Assembly (NCBI GenBank): GCA_007922305.1
Contig: ML677385.1
Coordinates: forward strand, 3,063,235 to 3,127,234
Direction: 5' to 3'
Length of the DNA stretch: 64,000 bases
Origin: Dermatemys mawii
Taxonomy: Eukaryota; Chordata; Testudines; Dermatemydidae
The notes below the pieces were generated by a model that saw nothing but the letters and a program-made list of their open reading frames with translations, was not told the origin of the DNA and ran no database searches. Shown here one piece after another: positions 1 through 11,908 of this stretch. The position numbers and the translations under genes were made by a program. Within the stretch, counting starts at the first letter, position 1; each line of letters starts with the position of its first letter.

Positions 1-957
1 GCAAATGCCTCCAGGTGCTATCACTCAGTAAAACAGCATGTGGAGCCCCACACTGAGCTTGAGCCATTCATGACTCACAGAGAAAAGCACCAGCAAATTT
101 CCCTAGCTCTCAACCTTGCACCCCAGATCTGTACCGTCTTGCTCTGGTCAGAAGCCTGACCAGTGAAAGTTAATTACCAATCTGCCCCTCCCTCGATATG
201 GAGAGGACACACACAAGCCTTTGTAAACTGAGTTGAGATTTCCCAAGCACTTCAAGCAAAACATACTGTTTTAGGGGAAGTATAAAACAGATTTATTAAC
301 TACAGAAAGATAGATTTTAAGTGATTATAAGTGATAGGCATAATGATCAGAAATAGCTATCAAAAAAAATAAAAGTAAACACGCAGTCTAAAACCTAGAC
401 CTTACTGGACCGAGCAGTGTTTGGATCATGCAGCATTTTTAACTCTACTGGATGTTACAGTAGGTTACAGTCCTTAATACACAGGCTTCCCCCTAAAGTC
501 TGGGACCGATCTCCTCAGTTCAAGTCTTTATCTTCCCAGCATTCTTGTTGCTTCCAGTGTAAGTGGGGGAGGAGAAGGGTAATCACATGATGCCGCTGTC
601 CCTTGTTTTATACCCTCAGTCCATGTGCTTGGAAAATGGAAAATACTAGCTCAGACATTTCCTGGTAGGCTTTGCTAAGTCAGAATTAAGCAATGCCCCA
701 TTGTATGAAGCTTGCGCAATTCTCTTCTAAAACTATAAATCCCTTGCTTACAAATCCCCTGCTGATTAATGGTTGTGATGATCTTTCAGCACCTGCCTGG
801 GTGTTGGTCACCTCCTTTGTTGTCACTGAACAATTAGCAATGGATGACTCCCAAACTTAAAAATATATTTCAACAACAACCATGCAGCAAAATCTTATAA
901 CTTCATACATGTTAATGATATATGTATTTTGACAGCAGATCATGGCCTTTCCTGTGA
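1..957 (-). mobile_element. LTR-like retroelement fragment (minus strand)
   Basis: The stretch resembles the reverse complement of a retroviral-type LTR, possibly with some internal sequence at its left side. On the minus strand a polyadenylation signal (read as TTTATT near 291-297) sits in an AT-rich block, and the outer edge near 950-959 reads as a degraded LTR start. A TA-targeting MITE (960-1347) is inserted right at this edge. The LTR may really end at about 1361, where a CA dinucleotide is found after the MITE. No reading frame or primer binding site was recognised. The left boundary is cut by the window. Confidence 0.4.
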
Positions 958-959
958 TA

Positions 960-1347
960 CAGTAGAACCTCAGAGTTGTGAACACCCGTTACAAACTGAC
1001 CAGTCAACCACATACCTCATCTGGAACTGGAAGTATGCAATCAGGAAGAAGAGACCAAAAATTAAAAAAATAAGCAAATACAGTTCAGTACTGTGTTAAA
1101 TGTAAACTACTAAAAAAAAAAAAAAGGAAAAGTTTTTTTAAAAAAAGAGATTTGATAAGATAAGAAAATTGTTTTTGTGCTTTTTTGCTTGTTTTCTTTG
1201 AGTTACGATGGTTAAAAGCAGCATTTTTCTTCTGCATTGTAAAGTTTCAAAATTGTATTAAGTCAATGTTCAGTTATAAACTTTTGAAAGAACCACCATA
1301 ACATTTTGTTCAGAGTTACGAACAACTGTAACTCTGAGGTTCTACTG
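960..1347. mobile_element. TA-flanked MITE, family A copy 1
   Basis: The element is bounded by inverted repeats: CAGTAGAACCTCAGAGTT at 960 and its reverse complement ending at 1347. TA dinucleotides at 958-959 and 1348-1349 are the expected Tc1/mariner-type target duplication. It is 388 bp, AT-rich inside, and has no coding potential, so it is a non-autonomous element. A second copy lies at 50533-50850 and shares the internal motif CTGGAACTGGAAGTATGCAA apart from small changes. Confidence 0.85.
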
Positions 1348-1361
1348 TATCTTACGTGTCA

Positions 1362-2342
1362 TGCTTTGTATGTAATATAACTATATATGAGTGATGAATC
1401 TGGGGATTACAGGGTACTACTTTGAGGTACAGAGTGCTACAGTGTTGTTCACCATTACTGTTAAAATCAAACATGTACAAATTGCTTTATGTAAACAAAC
1501 CTGTGGTTGAAATCAATGGGAATTAAGCACATATTTTGAATGTTTTGATGAACTGGGGCCACTGTAGGGAACAATTCTACACTGGGTACGGATGGACTAG
1601 ATAACCTCTACTAGACCTCTTCTCTTTCTGTTTCACGGATATATTATTGATCTCACTGGTGGTGATCAGTTAAAAAATATCTAACTCATAGAATATACTG
1701 GTGACTTTAAGAAGCTCTTTCAGGGTTGTGGCAAATGTACATGGAATTATCTCTGAAACATTTCCTCTACAGTGGTTTGCCCTGTTTGCATTTAGTTGAA
1801 AATTAGGTGATTTGTTTGAGTGCAGCATCTGTAATACTATCTGTTTTTTTTGTTAAAAATAAAATGTCAAACTGGTTTTTCAGCTTTGCTGGAGGCAATA
1901 GTGGATTAAATAACCACCATGTGTAAATACTTGTGGCACATCGAACTTGATGGGCCGACCATCTTATTTTTCATCCTAAATAAAATGGGGTTTGTCGGTC
2001 TCTCTGACTGTCCCTTTGTCCATACTTGACATAACTTTTTTCTTCATGTGTTTGGCCCCAGTTTGACTTGTACTTGGTAATACCACTTTCCAAATGCATA
2101 TAAATTACAAAATTTAGACGCTTTCTCTAGAAGAGTAAGATTTCTGCTAACACCCAATATTAAAACATCATAATGTGGGCCAGGGAAACTTGAAATATGC
2201 AATGTACTTTAAAAAAGCCACCTCCAGTGGAAGTAGGTTTATAGTACGCAGTATGATTGAGACTGAATGACAGGGAATGAAAGTTTTATATAAAATAATT
2301 CTTGAATTCACTAACCACAAAAATAAAATAAAATGATTAACC
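1362..2342. other. Non-coding stretch with one CR1 tail
   Basis: About 1 kb of AT-rich sequence. The only recognisable piece is at about 1555-1650, where wording such as GGATGGACTAGATAACCTC resembles the 3' end of CR1 LINEs on the plus strand. No gene is supported. Confidence 0.4.
1555..1650 (+). mobile_element. CR1-type LINE 3' tail fragment
   Basis: The text around 1590-1630 (GGATGGACTAGATAACCTC and then a CCTCTTC-type ending) matches the conserved CR1 3' end, typically 'tggactagatgacctc...'. Only the tail remains, as is usual for 5'-truncated CR1 copies. Confidence 0.5.
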
Positions 2343-2620
2343 TTAGATATATCTAAACTGAAAAAAAAAAAAATCCCATGGCAGTAAGTCTCAGGATCTG
2401 GGTCAACTGACTTGGGATCTTACTTCCGAGCTAAAAATAGCAATGTAGACATTTCAAGCTAGAGCATGGGCTCTGAGATGCTTTCCCGTCACTGGGTTTC
2501 AGAGGCTGAGCTCAGAGCGGGAACCGTCTATGCTGCGATTTTTAACTCCATAGCCTGTGCCCTGCGAGCCTGGCTCAGTTGACCTGAGTTCTGAGACTTG
2601 CTGTGTAGACACACCCTTAA
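2343..2620. mobile_element. Degenerate MITE of the GTCTACAC-ended family
   Basis: The ends read TTAGATATATCTAAACTG and, on the other side, GTGTAGACACACCCTTA. These are decayed versions of a TTAGGGTATGTCTACAC terminal repeat. The interior has the same word order (GGGTCAACTGACTTGGG..., GCTAAAAATAGCAATGTAGAC) as the element at 12925-13205, so the two are copies of one family. It is non-coding. Confidence 0.6.
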
Positions 2621-4504
2621 TGGCTGAATTACAAAGAAAACTCTTGCCAGGCTACGAGGGACGTTAAAAAAAATTACATTTGGCTTAACTTTTCAAAATA
2701 GGTAGGGTTTTTTATTATTGTAGTTTCATTTAAAGAGAATTTTCTGATGAGTTTACAATTTTATATATGGTTCTGTAAGATTGTATCCTCTTATTTAAAA
2801 AAAAATATTGTAATTCATAGAACACTTTTTTTTTGCTTGCGGGAAAGGGAGAAAACCAATCAGTTGAAACATAATCTGCAGCACCTCCCGCAGGGAGGAG
2901 AATGGAATTCTTCTGTTACTCCTATTGTTGCTATGTGTGAGCAGTGTTCCACAGTGATGGTGGTAACAAAGCAACCTCCTCCTCCCCTCCACATTTGCAT
3001 TATGTTTTCAAAAATAAGGCTTCTTTGCAAGTGCTTGGTCTGCAAATTTTGTGCTCTTCACAATTTGTGATCCTATGTAAATGACAGGGAGATTGGGAGA
3101 ATCTGACTTCCATCTCCATAGCTTCTTTTATAAGGGCAGAACTGCTCTGTGGCTCAGTTCTGTTCTCTCTCCATAGGTGTGTGCAGCACATTTCATTAGG
3201 GTGTGCACCCAGTGAATTTTATTTATTTTTCTTAAAGGCACCATACTTTGCATTGAAAGCCACTTTTTTTTGAGACATTGAGGGGTGCCTGTGTATACCT
3301 GGCACACCCTGTGTGCACTCCTATGCCTCTCTCCCCCCTCTCCCTCCCATGAATACTGTACCTTTGGTAATAAAAGACAGCAAAGCCCAATTACAAATAC
3401 ATCTCCAGAGGACTATATAAAAAGCAAACAAATATTCTAGATTTAAAAGGTGTTTTGAGACCCTTAATGTTTTTAGTATCTTCAAGAGTTTGACAAGTAG
3501 GTTATTTTATGTCTCTATTATAGTAATCTCACATATGGCCTCATTTAATCAAAGTATATTTTTAGTTGAAATACTTTAGTTGAATACTTTGATTAAAGTA
3601 TATATTTTAGTCGAAAAACTTGATAGACATGTTGATCAGTTATAACATTTCTCTTTCTTCTTTCTTATCCCTGTCCCCCACTCTTCTCCCCAAAATGGTG
3701 GCATGTAGAAATGGAAACCTGGTGAAACCTCAGTGGCAGAAAAGTAGCATAAGGCTTTTCAGGGGATTTAAAGTTCAGGGGATTTAAAGTTCAGGAGATG
3801 TAAAGCTTATAGCAGCTGTTGCCACATGTTGATGTCTTAACAGTGACCTCTGTGTGTCCCCATCCTTTCTTTGGGTTCTAAGGAGTGCTTTTGCTCCCCC
3901 CTGCCCCTCCCAAAAAGTAGTAATAATGGAACATTTCTGGTGTTAGACTGGTGATGGTTTTACACTTACCCAGTAGCAGAGGTTGCACTGCTCTGGTACT
4001 TCATGGCCGCTTGGGGCCTATTATAGTGAAAATAGGCATCCAAGAAACTTTATCTTCTGTAAAACACTTAGTAAATCCCTGTTTCATAGCTGCAGTATAG
4101 CAGCCACAATCTAAATGGGCTTAGATTATGTATTTTGAGGATAAAATTATGCCCTTTTGAAGAATTAAATGTTTCAACTATAATGAAAATTAAAGCATTG
4201 GACCCAACCTACATTGGGCTAGTAGACTGATTTTTCTGAAAATCCAAAATACTTTCTGGATTGCCCATTGTACCTTAAATAATAATTAGTATTACACTTA
4301 GATCATCCAAAACTTTGGGCTCTGGGCTAGTAGGTTGATTGGTGAAAAAGAAAACTGCTAAAAATTTGCAATGATTAGATACGTTCAGAACTTCTTTTTG
4401 CAAAATGGATTTGCTTGTGCTTATTCCCATTAACGTAAAAACAGTGCAGCAAAAAGGCATATGTTCTCTTCAGCTCATACCTGCTTGCTTCACTATGGCT
4501 TTAT
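2621..4504. other. No recognisable gene or transposon
   Basis: Mostly AT-rich single-copy-looking sequence. It contains two small structures described separately: a 13-bp perfect inverted repeat (3545-3557 with 3584-3596) and a 16-bp tandem repeat (3760-3807). Open frames here, the longest being 107 codons from 2747, lack any recognisable domain and are judged to be chance. Confidence 0.5.
3760..3807. repeat. Short tandem repeat, 16-bp unit x3
   Basis: The unit CAGGGGATTTAAAGTT occurs twice in exact tandem and then a third time with changes (CAGGAGATGTAAAGCT). It is non-coding. Confidence 0.85.
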
Positions 4505-4506
4505 TA

Positions 4507-4817
4507 CAGGTTGAACCTCTCTAGTTTAACATCCTTCGGACGTCACTGGTGCCAAACCAGAGAATTTGCCGAACCACAAGAAGCCAATATTGTAGCAAGC
4601 TGGTCTCTTTTTATTTTTATTTTGCCGAAGTGAATAAATGGAACAGCACTTGCCACACTGCCTACCCAAGACTTACTGGCTCTCTTCACAACAAAATATT
4701 TTATTGCGTTGGCACTAGGAAATAAGTAAATAAAGCATAAAAAAACATAAAATAAAATCATGCCAGACCACGGATGTTGCTGGACCAGACAGTGCCGGAC
4801 TAGAGGGGTTCAACCTG
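4507..4817. mobile_element. Pogo/Tigger-like MITE with TA duplication
   Basis: The inverted ends are CAGGTTGAACCTCTCTAGT at 4507 and the reverse complement of a near-identical sequence ending at 4817, each flanked by TA (4505-4506 and 4818-4819). The 311-bp element is non-coding. The CAGGTTGAACC terminus resembles non-autonomous Tigger (pogo-group) elements known from amniotes; that family label is from memory of the terminus. Confidence 0.8.
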
Positions 4818-4819
4818 TA

Positions 4820-5589
4820 GTATGGAAGCTTATTTCCCACCTTAAAAATGCTGTCTTGTCTTTGTGCCCTTCTTCCTTTTTAATGCTGGGAAAAACGCTA
4901 CTGATCTTAATGATATTGAGAAAATGACGGCTGTTGGAGAATGGATTTTGTGAAATATCAGGCTATTTAGACTTCTAGCTTTGTTTCTACTTTGAAGGGA
5001 CGAGAAGAAATGATCCTGTCTTACCCTAGCTGATCCTAAGCCTAGTACAGATTCTCCTGGCATAGTGAACACTTCCCAGCAGCCAGGAATAAAAAGGAGG
5101 TTCTATATGGAAGTGTGTTATTGAAATAAGCTATTACAGACTAGGAGGTGAGGGCAGGTTGGGAGCGGAATGGGTTAGGGAATTATTGATGAAGGAGATG
5201 ATTGTTTGTTTGAATCCTATACAGGTCAGTAGTCACTGAGGGCTGTTCTTGTCTGGCTGTTCAGTGGCTTACATACAAAATGTCCATTGGGAATTGGGCT
5301 TCCGTTACTGAGAAAATGTCCACTTTAAGAGCCACCAGCACTAACTAGCACTTTCAGAAGATGAGCCAAAGACTGCATGAGCATGGAGACTGTATGATCC
5401 TCACACCTCTAGAGGTATGTCTCCCTGTGTCTCAGCTGAGGTACGTTGGTGGAGAACTTTGGAGAAGCTTGTACTGCTGCTGCCCATGCTGTACTTTTCA
5501 TGGAGAGCCTCTAGGGATGTCAGCTGAGCACCTTTCAGGATCACTAAATTCTTACCAAAATAAAGCTCCAGAATTATTGTCTGGGCACA
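4820..5589. other. No clear feature
   Basis: Nothing convincingly identifiable. The right part may be the 5' continuation of the decayed LINE described at 5590-6570, since a reading frame runs from 5361 into it, but no RT motif is visible before about 5610. Confidence 0.35.
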
Positions 5590-6570
5590 TCCAGGGCTCT
5601 CAAAGCTATTTCTCCTTTCTGCTACTTTCAGCATGCATAGTTGATTACAGGATGCTGCTGACACACCTGCATCACACTGGACAATCTATGTAAGACCACT
5701 TGGAAAGAGAGGGATATGTTGCAGACTCTGCTTCCAACTCTAGGCAGATGAAATTCAGCTGTATATTTCATTCTTCATAGATGCACCCAACATCCTCACT
5801 AAAATGACACCCAACATATTAGAGATCAACACCTGGATGACCAGTACCTGGCTCAGACTGAGCTTGGGCAAGATTTTGGTTGGAAGAGGGAAATGCTTTG
5901 AAGAGCTAGCTGAACACTCACTTCCTGTTCTATTCCCCATAAACCTCAGTTTGCCAAAGTGGTGTAAACCTTTGGGTTCTGCTCAAGCCTAAGATCAGGT
6001 ACCATTCATGGCAAAAGTTCCGCCTTCCACTTTCATCTTCCCAGGAAGCTTCACCACTCCTTTCTTGGTGAGAAACTGGCCAGATTGATCTACATGTGTA
6101 TCACCTCCAGACAGCATTACTGTAATTAGTTTTACAGCAGATGAAAGCCACGCAAAGGCTTCAGTTTGTGCAGAATGCAACCGTCTGCTATCTCAGTGGT
6201 CCAGGCTGCCATGCACACGTCGTCTTTGAGCTATGCATTCCCCACTGGGTCCTTCCCAGCTGCCACTGCCAAGTCAAACTCTGGCCATGATCTTCAAAGC
6301 CATGAGTAGGTCAGGAGCCAACTGTGTTAGCAACTGCATCTCTGTCTATCACCCACCAAGACAGCTGTGTTCCTCTGACACAATACAGGTATCAACACAC
6401 CAGAATGAAGTACCTAAGGGCTGGAGATTAAGCTTTCTCAGATGAAGGAGTTTTTGCAGCAGGAAGAGCTACCAGAGGAATTAGACTAAATCAGAGTCTG
6501 AGCATTTCTAGGGCTTACTACAAAACTCACTTTTTTTATTTAGTCTTTTTCATTGTAACTGGAAAAGGTG
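5590..6570 (+). pseudogene. L2/CR1-type LINE ORF2 remnant (reverse transcriptase C-terminal part)
   Basis: Several frame-shifted pieces read like the C-terminal half of a non-LTR retrotransposon ORF2, in the right order. At about 5610-5680 there is a 'LLSACIVDYRMLLTHLHHTG' segment, where 'LSAAFDTVDHRLLL' is typical. At about 5815-5880 comes 'INTWMTSTWLRLSLGK', where 'W(M)..N.L.LN..KTE' is typical. At about 6155-6175 comes 'LQFVQNATV', at about 6225-6260 'ELCIPHWVLP' (typical 'LHWLPV'), and at about 6290-6370 'FKAMSRSG...' then 'YHPPRQLCSSD'. The catalytic box is not intact, and stops and frameshifts break the frame. It is an old, dead copy. The L2 versus CR1 assignment is not certain. Confidence 0.65.
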
Positions 6571-6750
6571 GGAGAGGAACACCCTGGAAGGGAGAAGCCC
6601 AATGTACCTCTGGAAGACCAACATAGGTATCTGTTTGCATATTTATCTTAGCTGTGAAGAACTTGGATACTGTGATAATGGGCTCTTTAGAATATTTTCT
6701 CTGTCTTATGGCTTTCTAAAGTGTTGCCAAAGGAGGCATACAGTCTAAGT

Positions 6751-7068
6751 CAGAGATCTCAAACTCAAATCACCATGAGGGCCACATGAGGACTAGTACG
6801 TTGGCTCAAGGCTGCATCACTGAAACCTTTTTGTACAATGATACAAAAGTATAGTCAAAAATGAAAAAAATGAAGAGTAGCATAGTATGCTATTAAAAGT
6901 TGATGTATTAACTTTTTAAAAACTGTAATGCAAAGAGGGGGTTTTAATAAAATATAAACACTAAGTAATGTTTGGAGCTTGGCTGCTAGTGGAGTCGGCA
7001 CCTGTGAGGTCAGTACCTATGGAGGGCTGCAGGAAATAACTCTGCAGGCCGCATGTTTGAGACCCCTG
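6751..7068. mobile_element. hAT-type MITE with perfect 8-bp duplication
   Basis: The 8-bp target duplication GTCTAAGT is exact at 6743-6750 and 7069-7076. Inverted ends are CAGAGATCTCAAAC and CAGGGGTCTCAAAC (reverse complement of the right end). The element is 318 bp and non-coding. The duplication length and CAG-type ends indicate the hAT superfamily. Confidence 0.9.
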
Positions 7069-7332
7069 GTCTAAGTCAGCGTCTTCCATTAATCTGATGC
7101 TGCCTGCTTGACTTTCAGCTAAGAACCTGTTCTAAATAGATGCCAAATTCATTTTTTTTTCAGTGTGTGATACTGAATCTCTAAACAGAAATGATCCCAT
7201 TTCAGTACATTGTTTAAAAAATGGGAAAGGACTACTTTGAGTTCACTTCATGTAAGAGCACCCAAGAGAATGTATTATAAGAGCTAAGTAGTATTATCAT
7301 TATCTGGCCACAGTAGTGTCAGAGCTACATAC

Positions 7333-8106
7333 TGTAACAAAGGTCCTCCTCTGCCTTGGTGGGTCCTGTGCTTTTTGGCGGATTTCCTTGCCTCAGAGAT
7401 TCACGGCAGTCTTCAGTTTGGCTGCTTCTGCTAGAGGCTCAAACTTGCTGTTCACTTAGTTAACCTCATCACTGGCCAGTATGGGGGAAACTGAGAACAA
7501 TCCCCGCAGTCTCTATCGGGACAGGCCAGATCCCTTTCCAAATTAGACTTTCTTGTTGCTCATAGACCAGGTCAACTCCTCCTGCATCCGATCAGGAGTG
7601 GAGGGATGAGGGGAACTCGGGTTCACCCTCTACACCAGGTTTCAGCCCTGGGTCCTGTGGATAGCAGCTGTCTACAATATCTCCTGTATCAGCTGCATGA
7701 CAGCTACAACTCGCTGGGCTACTTCCCCATGGCCTCCCCTCAGCACCTTCTTTAATTTCACTGCAAGATCTTTCTTCTGAAGTCTAATCACACTTGTACT
7801 CCTCAGTCCTCCAGCAGCACACCTTCTCACTCCCTGCTTCTTGCATGCCCTACACTAACTGATGGGAGGTCCTTTTTAAACCAGGTGTTCTGATTAGTCT
7901 GCCTGCCATAATTGATTCTAGTATGTTCTTAAATGGCTCCAGGTGACTTAATTAGCTTTCCTGTCTCAATTGGGTCTGGCAGGTTCCTGAGTGCTCTAGT
8001 GCAGCCCCTGCTCTGGTCACTCAGGGAACAGAAAACTGCTTATTCAGTGGCCAGTATATCTGCCTTCTACTAATCTGCTGTACCCAACTGGCCTGGGTCT
8101 ATCACA
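7333..8106 (-). mobile_element. Solo LTR, minus strand, family L copy 1
   Basis: The stretch begins TGTAACAAAGG and ends CTATCACA, the TG...CA form expected of an LTR, and is flanked by the exact 4-bp duplication ATAC (7329-7332 and 8107-8110). It shares word order with the element at 48566-49219: 'CATCACTGGCCAGTATGG', 'CTGGGCTACTTCCCCATGG', repeated 'CAGGTG..TTAATTAG' blocks. The two are copies of one endogenous-retrovirus-type LTR family in the same orientation. No internal viral genes are present, so this is a recombination-derived solo LTR. Confidence 0.85.
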
Positions 8107-8449
8107 ATACCTACACGATAATTTTAACTGCCTAAATGACCACCAACTCCTACAACATTGCAGTTTCCGTGTAAAAACAAAAAATAAACAAAACAAACTA
8201 GGAAACTAAATGGCAAAAAAATTTAACGCAGAGGTATGGCTGCCTGATGATATCTCATGCCCTTCGAGAACATCAAGTTCAGCAAATCTCAAACGTGAAA
8301 ACCAGGAAATACAGAGTTACAGTACATGTCCATACAGTGTTAACTCTCCCCTCTTTGAGTGATGCTCCAATACTCCCATAAAACATAAACTCTGCCTTCG
8401 TAATGTACTGAACCAGAGCTACCTACATGGGCCCTATACTCAAACACTT

Positions 8450-8680
8450 AGGCCTGGTCTACACTGAAAAGTTTTATATCAGCCTAGATTCATTGGTCAG
8501 GGGTGTGAAAAAACCATACCCCTAACCAATGTAGCTATGTTGGCATAACCCCGCAGCGAAGGCACAGCTGAATCAGTGGAATAGGGTTTTTCCTCTCATG
8601 CTGTAGGCTTTGAGTATACTATGGGCTATGCTGGCATAGCTATGCTGATATAATCTCTGTAGTTTAGAGAGCCTCAGCCG
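8450..8680. mobile_element. MITE of the GGCCTGGTCTACACT-ended family
   Basis: The left end reads TAGGCCTGGTCTACACTG, and the interior holds internal complementarity around 'ATGTAGCTATGTTGGCATAACCC' and 'GGCATAGCTATGCTGATATA'. The right end is eroded near 8660-8680. The element at 19724-19922 has the same terminal style. It is non-coding. Confidence 0.55.
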
Positions 8681-9009
8681 CGGAAAGAACCCCACATATG
8701 CCAGATATAAGCATGATGTCATCTAGCACTCTACTTTCATTTATCTGTCATTAAACTTGCAGACCACTCTCATCGCCCACCTCGCTGCTGACAATCCCCA
8801 TGGTAAGAAGACCTCTGTGTCCTGCTACTGACCCGTCCTACAGAATGCAATGCTGAAATCAAGCATATTGGAATTCTAAAAATATACGTGTACCTCTTCC
8901 CTTTGGCCACACACACAGGGTCAAGTAGAGGGATCCCCCCCTCACACACCAATATCTACTGTAGCCTTTATAATAGTGATGAGTTGGTAGTACCAATGGT
9001 CTCTCAAAC

Positions 9010-9372
9010 CAGGGTTTCTCAACATTTTTCTTTCTAACCCCCTCCCCCCCGCAACCACGCACACACACACATGCTATAAAAACTCCACGTCCCACCAGTG
9101 CCCCAATAACTGTTGTTCTGCATATAAAAGCAAGGAATTAGGGGATAACAAGCAGTGTGATTGTCAGGGGGCCCTGCAAAGCTAAGATTCTCAGGCTTTG
9201 GCTTCAGTCCCAGGTGACAGGGCTCAAGGCCCCTGGCTTCAGTCCTGCACAGTGAGGCTTCAGCTTTCTGCCCTGGGCCCCAGCGAGTCTAACATTGGCT
9301 CTACTTGGTGGACTCCCCGAAATCTGCTTGAGGCCATCCAGAGAGCGCTGGATCCCTGGCTGAGAATTTCTG
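9010..9372. mobile_element. hAT-type MITE with perfect 8-bp duplication
   Basis: TCTCAAAC is duplicated exactly at 9002-9009 and 9373-9380. The ends are CAGGGTTTCTCAAC and the reverse complement of CAGAAATTCTCAGC. A CA-rich microsatellite (about 9058-9071) lies inside. Open frames overlapping the element (for example from 9198) have no domain and run past its boundary, so they are not called as genes. Confidence 0.88.
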
Positions 9373-9380
9373 TCTCAAAC

Positions 9381-9995
9381 CACAGTGACCTGTGTCAAAG
9401 GTTTGAGCGCTCTAATGACTACAGTATCAGAATTAGCAGGATGAGAACCTCCATTAGAAATATCATTAGGTTTGGAGACTCTAGGAGCACAGGGGTGACC
9501 AAAAGTAATACACTCACACATGGTCAAACATCCCTTTTATTAACCATTTCAGTAAGCTGTTGAACAATGCCACAACTATTGAAATGTACAGAGACAGAAA
9601 CAAACCATCTGGTGTCCTGTATCAGTGGTTTCATAGTCACATCCCCTTGGAAAACCTTGAGATGAGTAGGATGATTATCAGGTAGCCATCCTCTTGGGTG
9701 TTTCCTGATGTGCCTCCTTACCCATCTAGTAGAAACCACCTTTTTATTCTGAGTTTTTCATGCCCACTGTGCTTATGTATATGCATTAATGTCAACTCCT
9801 TTTTCCATATTGTACTTCCACACTCAGAATCTGCTCCAAGGAGACAGTCCAGGATATACACCTTAACACAGTCCAACTGCCTTGACCAAACAAGGACATT
9901 TCACCAGAGAAGTAAAATGCTCATTAAATGGGCCATCCAGATACTCTGCAAGACAGACCCTGCTTCAATACATAATTAAAACCCCCTCCAACCAT
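9381..9995. other. No clear feature left of the Penelope-like remnant
   Basis: Nothing firmly recognised. The part from about 9840 could be a badly decayed upstream portion of the Penelope-like element that follows, but I see no conserved residues in it. Confidence 0.3.
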
Positions 9996-10720
9996 AGACC
10001 CCTAGTTCTCACTTAACACCCCACATTGGAACCCATATAGGGTATCTTCACACAACTACAACCCATACTCGACGGGGATCCCATCTTGAAAGAAATCCTT
10101 TCCTGAGCCCCCTCTTCTTGCCTTCAAACAACCCCCTAACTTCTCCAAGCTCATCATCAGAAGCAAGCTCCTCACAGACTAGCCCACTCTAATTCCGAGA
10201 TGCACCAGATCCTGCCTGAATAGCAGATGCAAAACCTGCAGACATATCTCCATTGCTACAATGATCAACGCCTCCCACAACACACCTTTCAAGATCCATG
10301 ACTGTCACAGCATGTGGTTTTAATCATCCAGTGCACTAACTGCCCCAGTGGCAACTATATGGGTGAAACAGTCAAAAAGCTTTTAAATGAATTCTCACAG
10401 GAAAATGATGAAAGACCAAAAACACGGTGTAACCTGTGGGAGAACACTTTTCATAAAACAGTCACTCTATCTCTGACCTATCAGTCCTCATCCTTAAAGG
10501 AAATCTGCACAACACTTTTGAAAGACGAGCCTGGGAACTTAAATTCCTAACTCTGCTAGACACTAAAAATCATGGACTGAATAGACACACCAGATTTATG
10601 GTTTATTACAACAATCTGAAACCCACGAACCCCCTCTTTGTAATCTATCACTGCAGGGGTACTAACAGGCCACTCTACCTTGAATGGTCCTTAGAATATG
10701 TGCTAACAAAACTACTGTAT
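9996..10720 (+). pseudogene. Penelope-like retroelement remnant with GIY-YIG endonuclease region
   Basis: Pieces in different frames line up with the C-terminal part of a Penelope-like element (PLE) polyprotein. At about 10100-10160 is 'SFPEPPLLAFKQPPN', the post-RT linker with the typical 'FKRPPNL' wording. At about 10218-10250 is a Cys pair in 'SRCKTCRHI'. At about 10314-10372 is 'IIQCTNCPSGNYMGET', the GIY-YIG core with its YxG and ET residues. At about 10525-10620 come a 'WELKFL..LDT' helix and then 'HGLNRHTRFMVYYNN'. PLEs encode a reverse transcriptase fused to this nuclease for target-primed insertion. Stops and frameshifts (for example directly before 10314) show it is dead. The RT catalytic domain is not present. 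Confidence 0.75.
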
Positions 10721-10730
10721 CTTACCACTA

Positions 10731-11908
10731 TCTTCTCCCTACATTAGGGAGTTAACTTTGAGGCCTTTCTCAGTGCTTCATGTGTCTATAACTCATGATA
10801 AAGACGCCCTTTTACATTTGGAGTTATGCTGACTCCGCTCACTTACTTGAAACACACACAAGGTTAACTGCTTACCCCAGCTTTTTCATAGCCATGTATT
10901 GTTCTTCTGTTAGTGGGCTCTCATGCCCAGGCCAAACTGTGGACTCTGGGCCTATATTAAAAGTTTTCAGCAGAAACTGCAGTTAAGATCTTACATCCAC
11001 AGCAAATGGATTTGGCCCTTCAGTCTCTCAAATTTTGAATGAAGTTATCCTGCTTGATAGAATTAATGTAGTTTAAAAATGTATTTCATGTTAGAATTTC
11101 ACTTTGAAATTAAGATGTTTTCAATACATATTCCTGAGAACTTCCAGTTTTTTGACATTTAATTGCTGATAAACTAGAGAATATTTTTGGCAGATAGATG
11201 AAAATGAAGTAGAAAAGTTCAATATGTACTAATTTTTCATCATGCTTCTAAGCATACGCTTATTGTGAAGTTCGTTAGGAACAGCGTTGAGCTAGCACTG
11301 GTAAATTCGGAAATTGGAGGTGGGCAGAGAAATGTCTGAATTGTAAGGGATTGGTTGGTACAATAGAAAACATTATTTATTAATTTCAGTTTCTAAAATT
11401 TCAAATGCTTTCAAGCAATTTTTAACTCGGCCATCACTGTTTTGAAATTGCCATGGCTCCAAGGGGAAATATCTGTCTTTATAATAAATTTGATGGCTTA
11501 TAAAATGATTTTCAGAGTGCATAGTACTTTATAACTGTGCAGTATGCCACAAAATCTAATCCCTGCCTATTCAAGGTACAAGTAGAAATGGTACCATATG
11601 AGCCATTATGATACAGACAAGTTCACAGAGACATTTACTGGCCATATTCACATTAGATTCTTCTGAGAAATCCACCTGTGGTAGTGTGGATAGAGACAGG
11701 GCATTGGACTTTTTATCATCACGTCATCTAAACCTACTCTGAGCAAGTTTTTAGGAGGCAACAGTGAACATGCCAGAGCCCTGCCCATGCTGCTATTTTC
11801 ATCTTTGCTACTGCTGATGAAGCTGCACTGGTGCAGAGTGATGAGTCTGAATTTTGTTAGTGTAAATGAGGCCTTAGTTCCCATGGAGCTGGGTGTTTCA
11901 AGTGTTCC
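10731..11908. other. No recognisable gene or transposon
   Basis: AT-rich single-copy-looking sequence. I see no terminal repeats, splice-like coding segments or SINE boxes. Confidence 0.5.

Noticed and set aside
2747..3070. 107-codon plus-strand frame
   Set aside because: Low complexity and no recognisable domain; overlapping minus-strand frames are equally long; no promoter or splice context.
9198..9563. 121-codon plus-strand frame
   Set aside because: It starts inside a hAT MITE and runs across its boundary; no domain.
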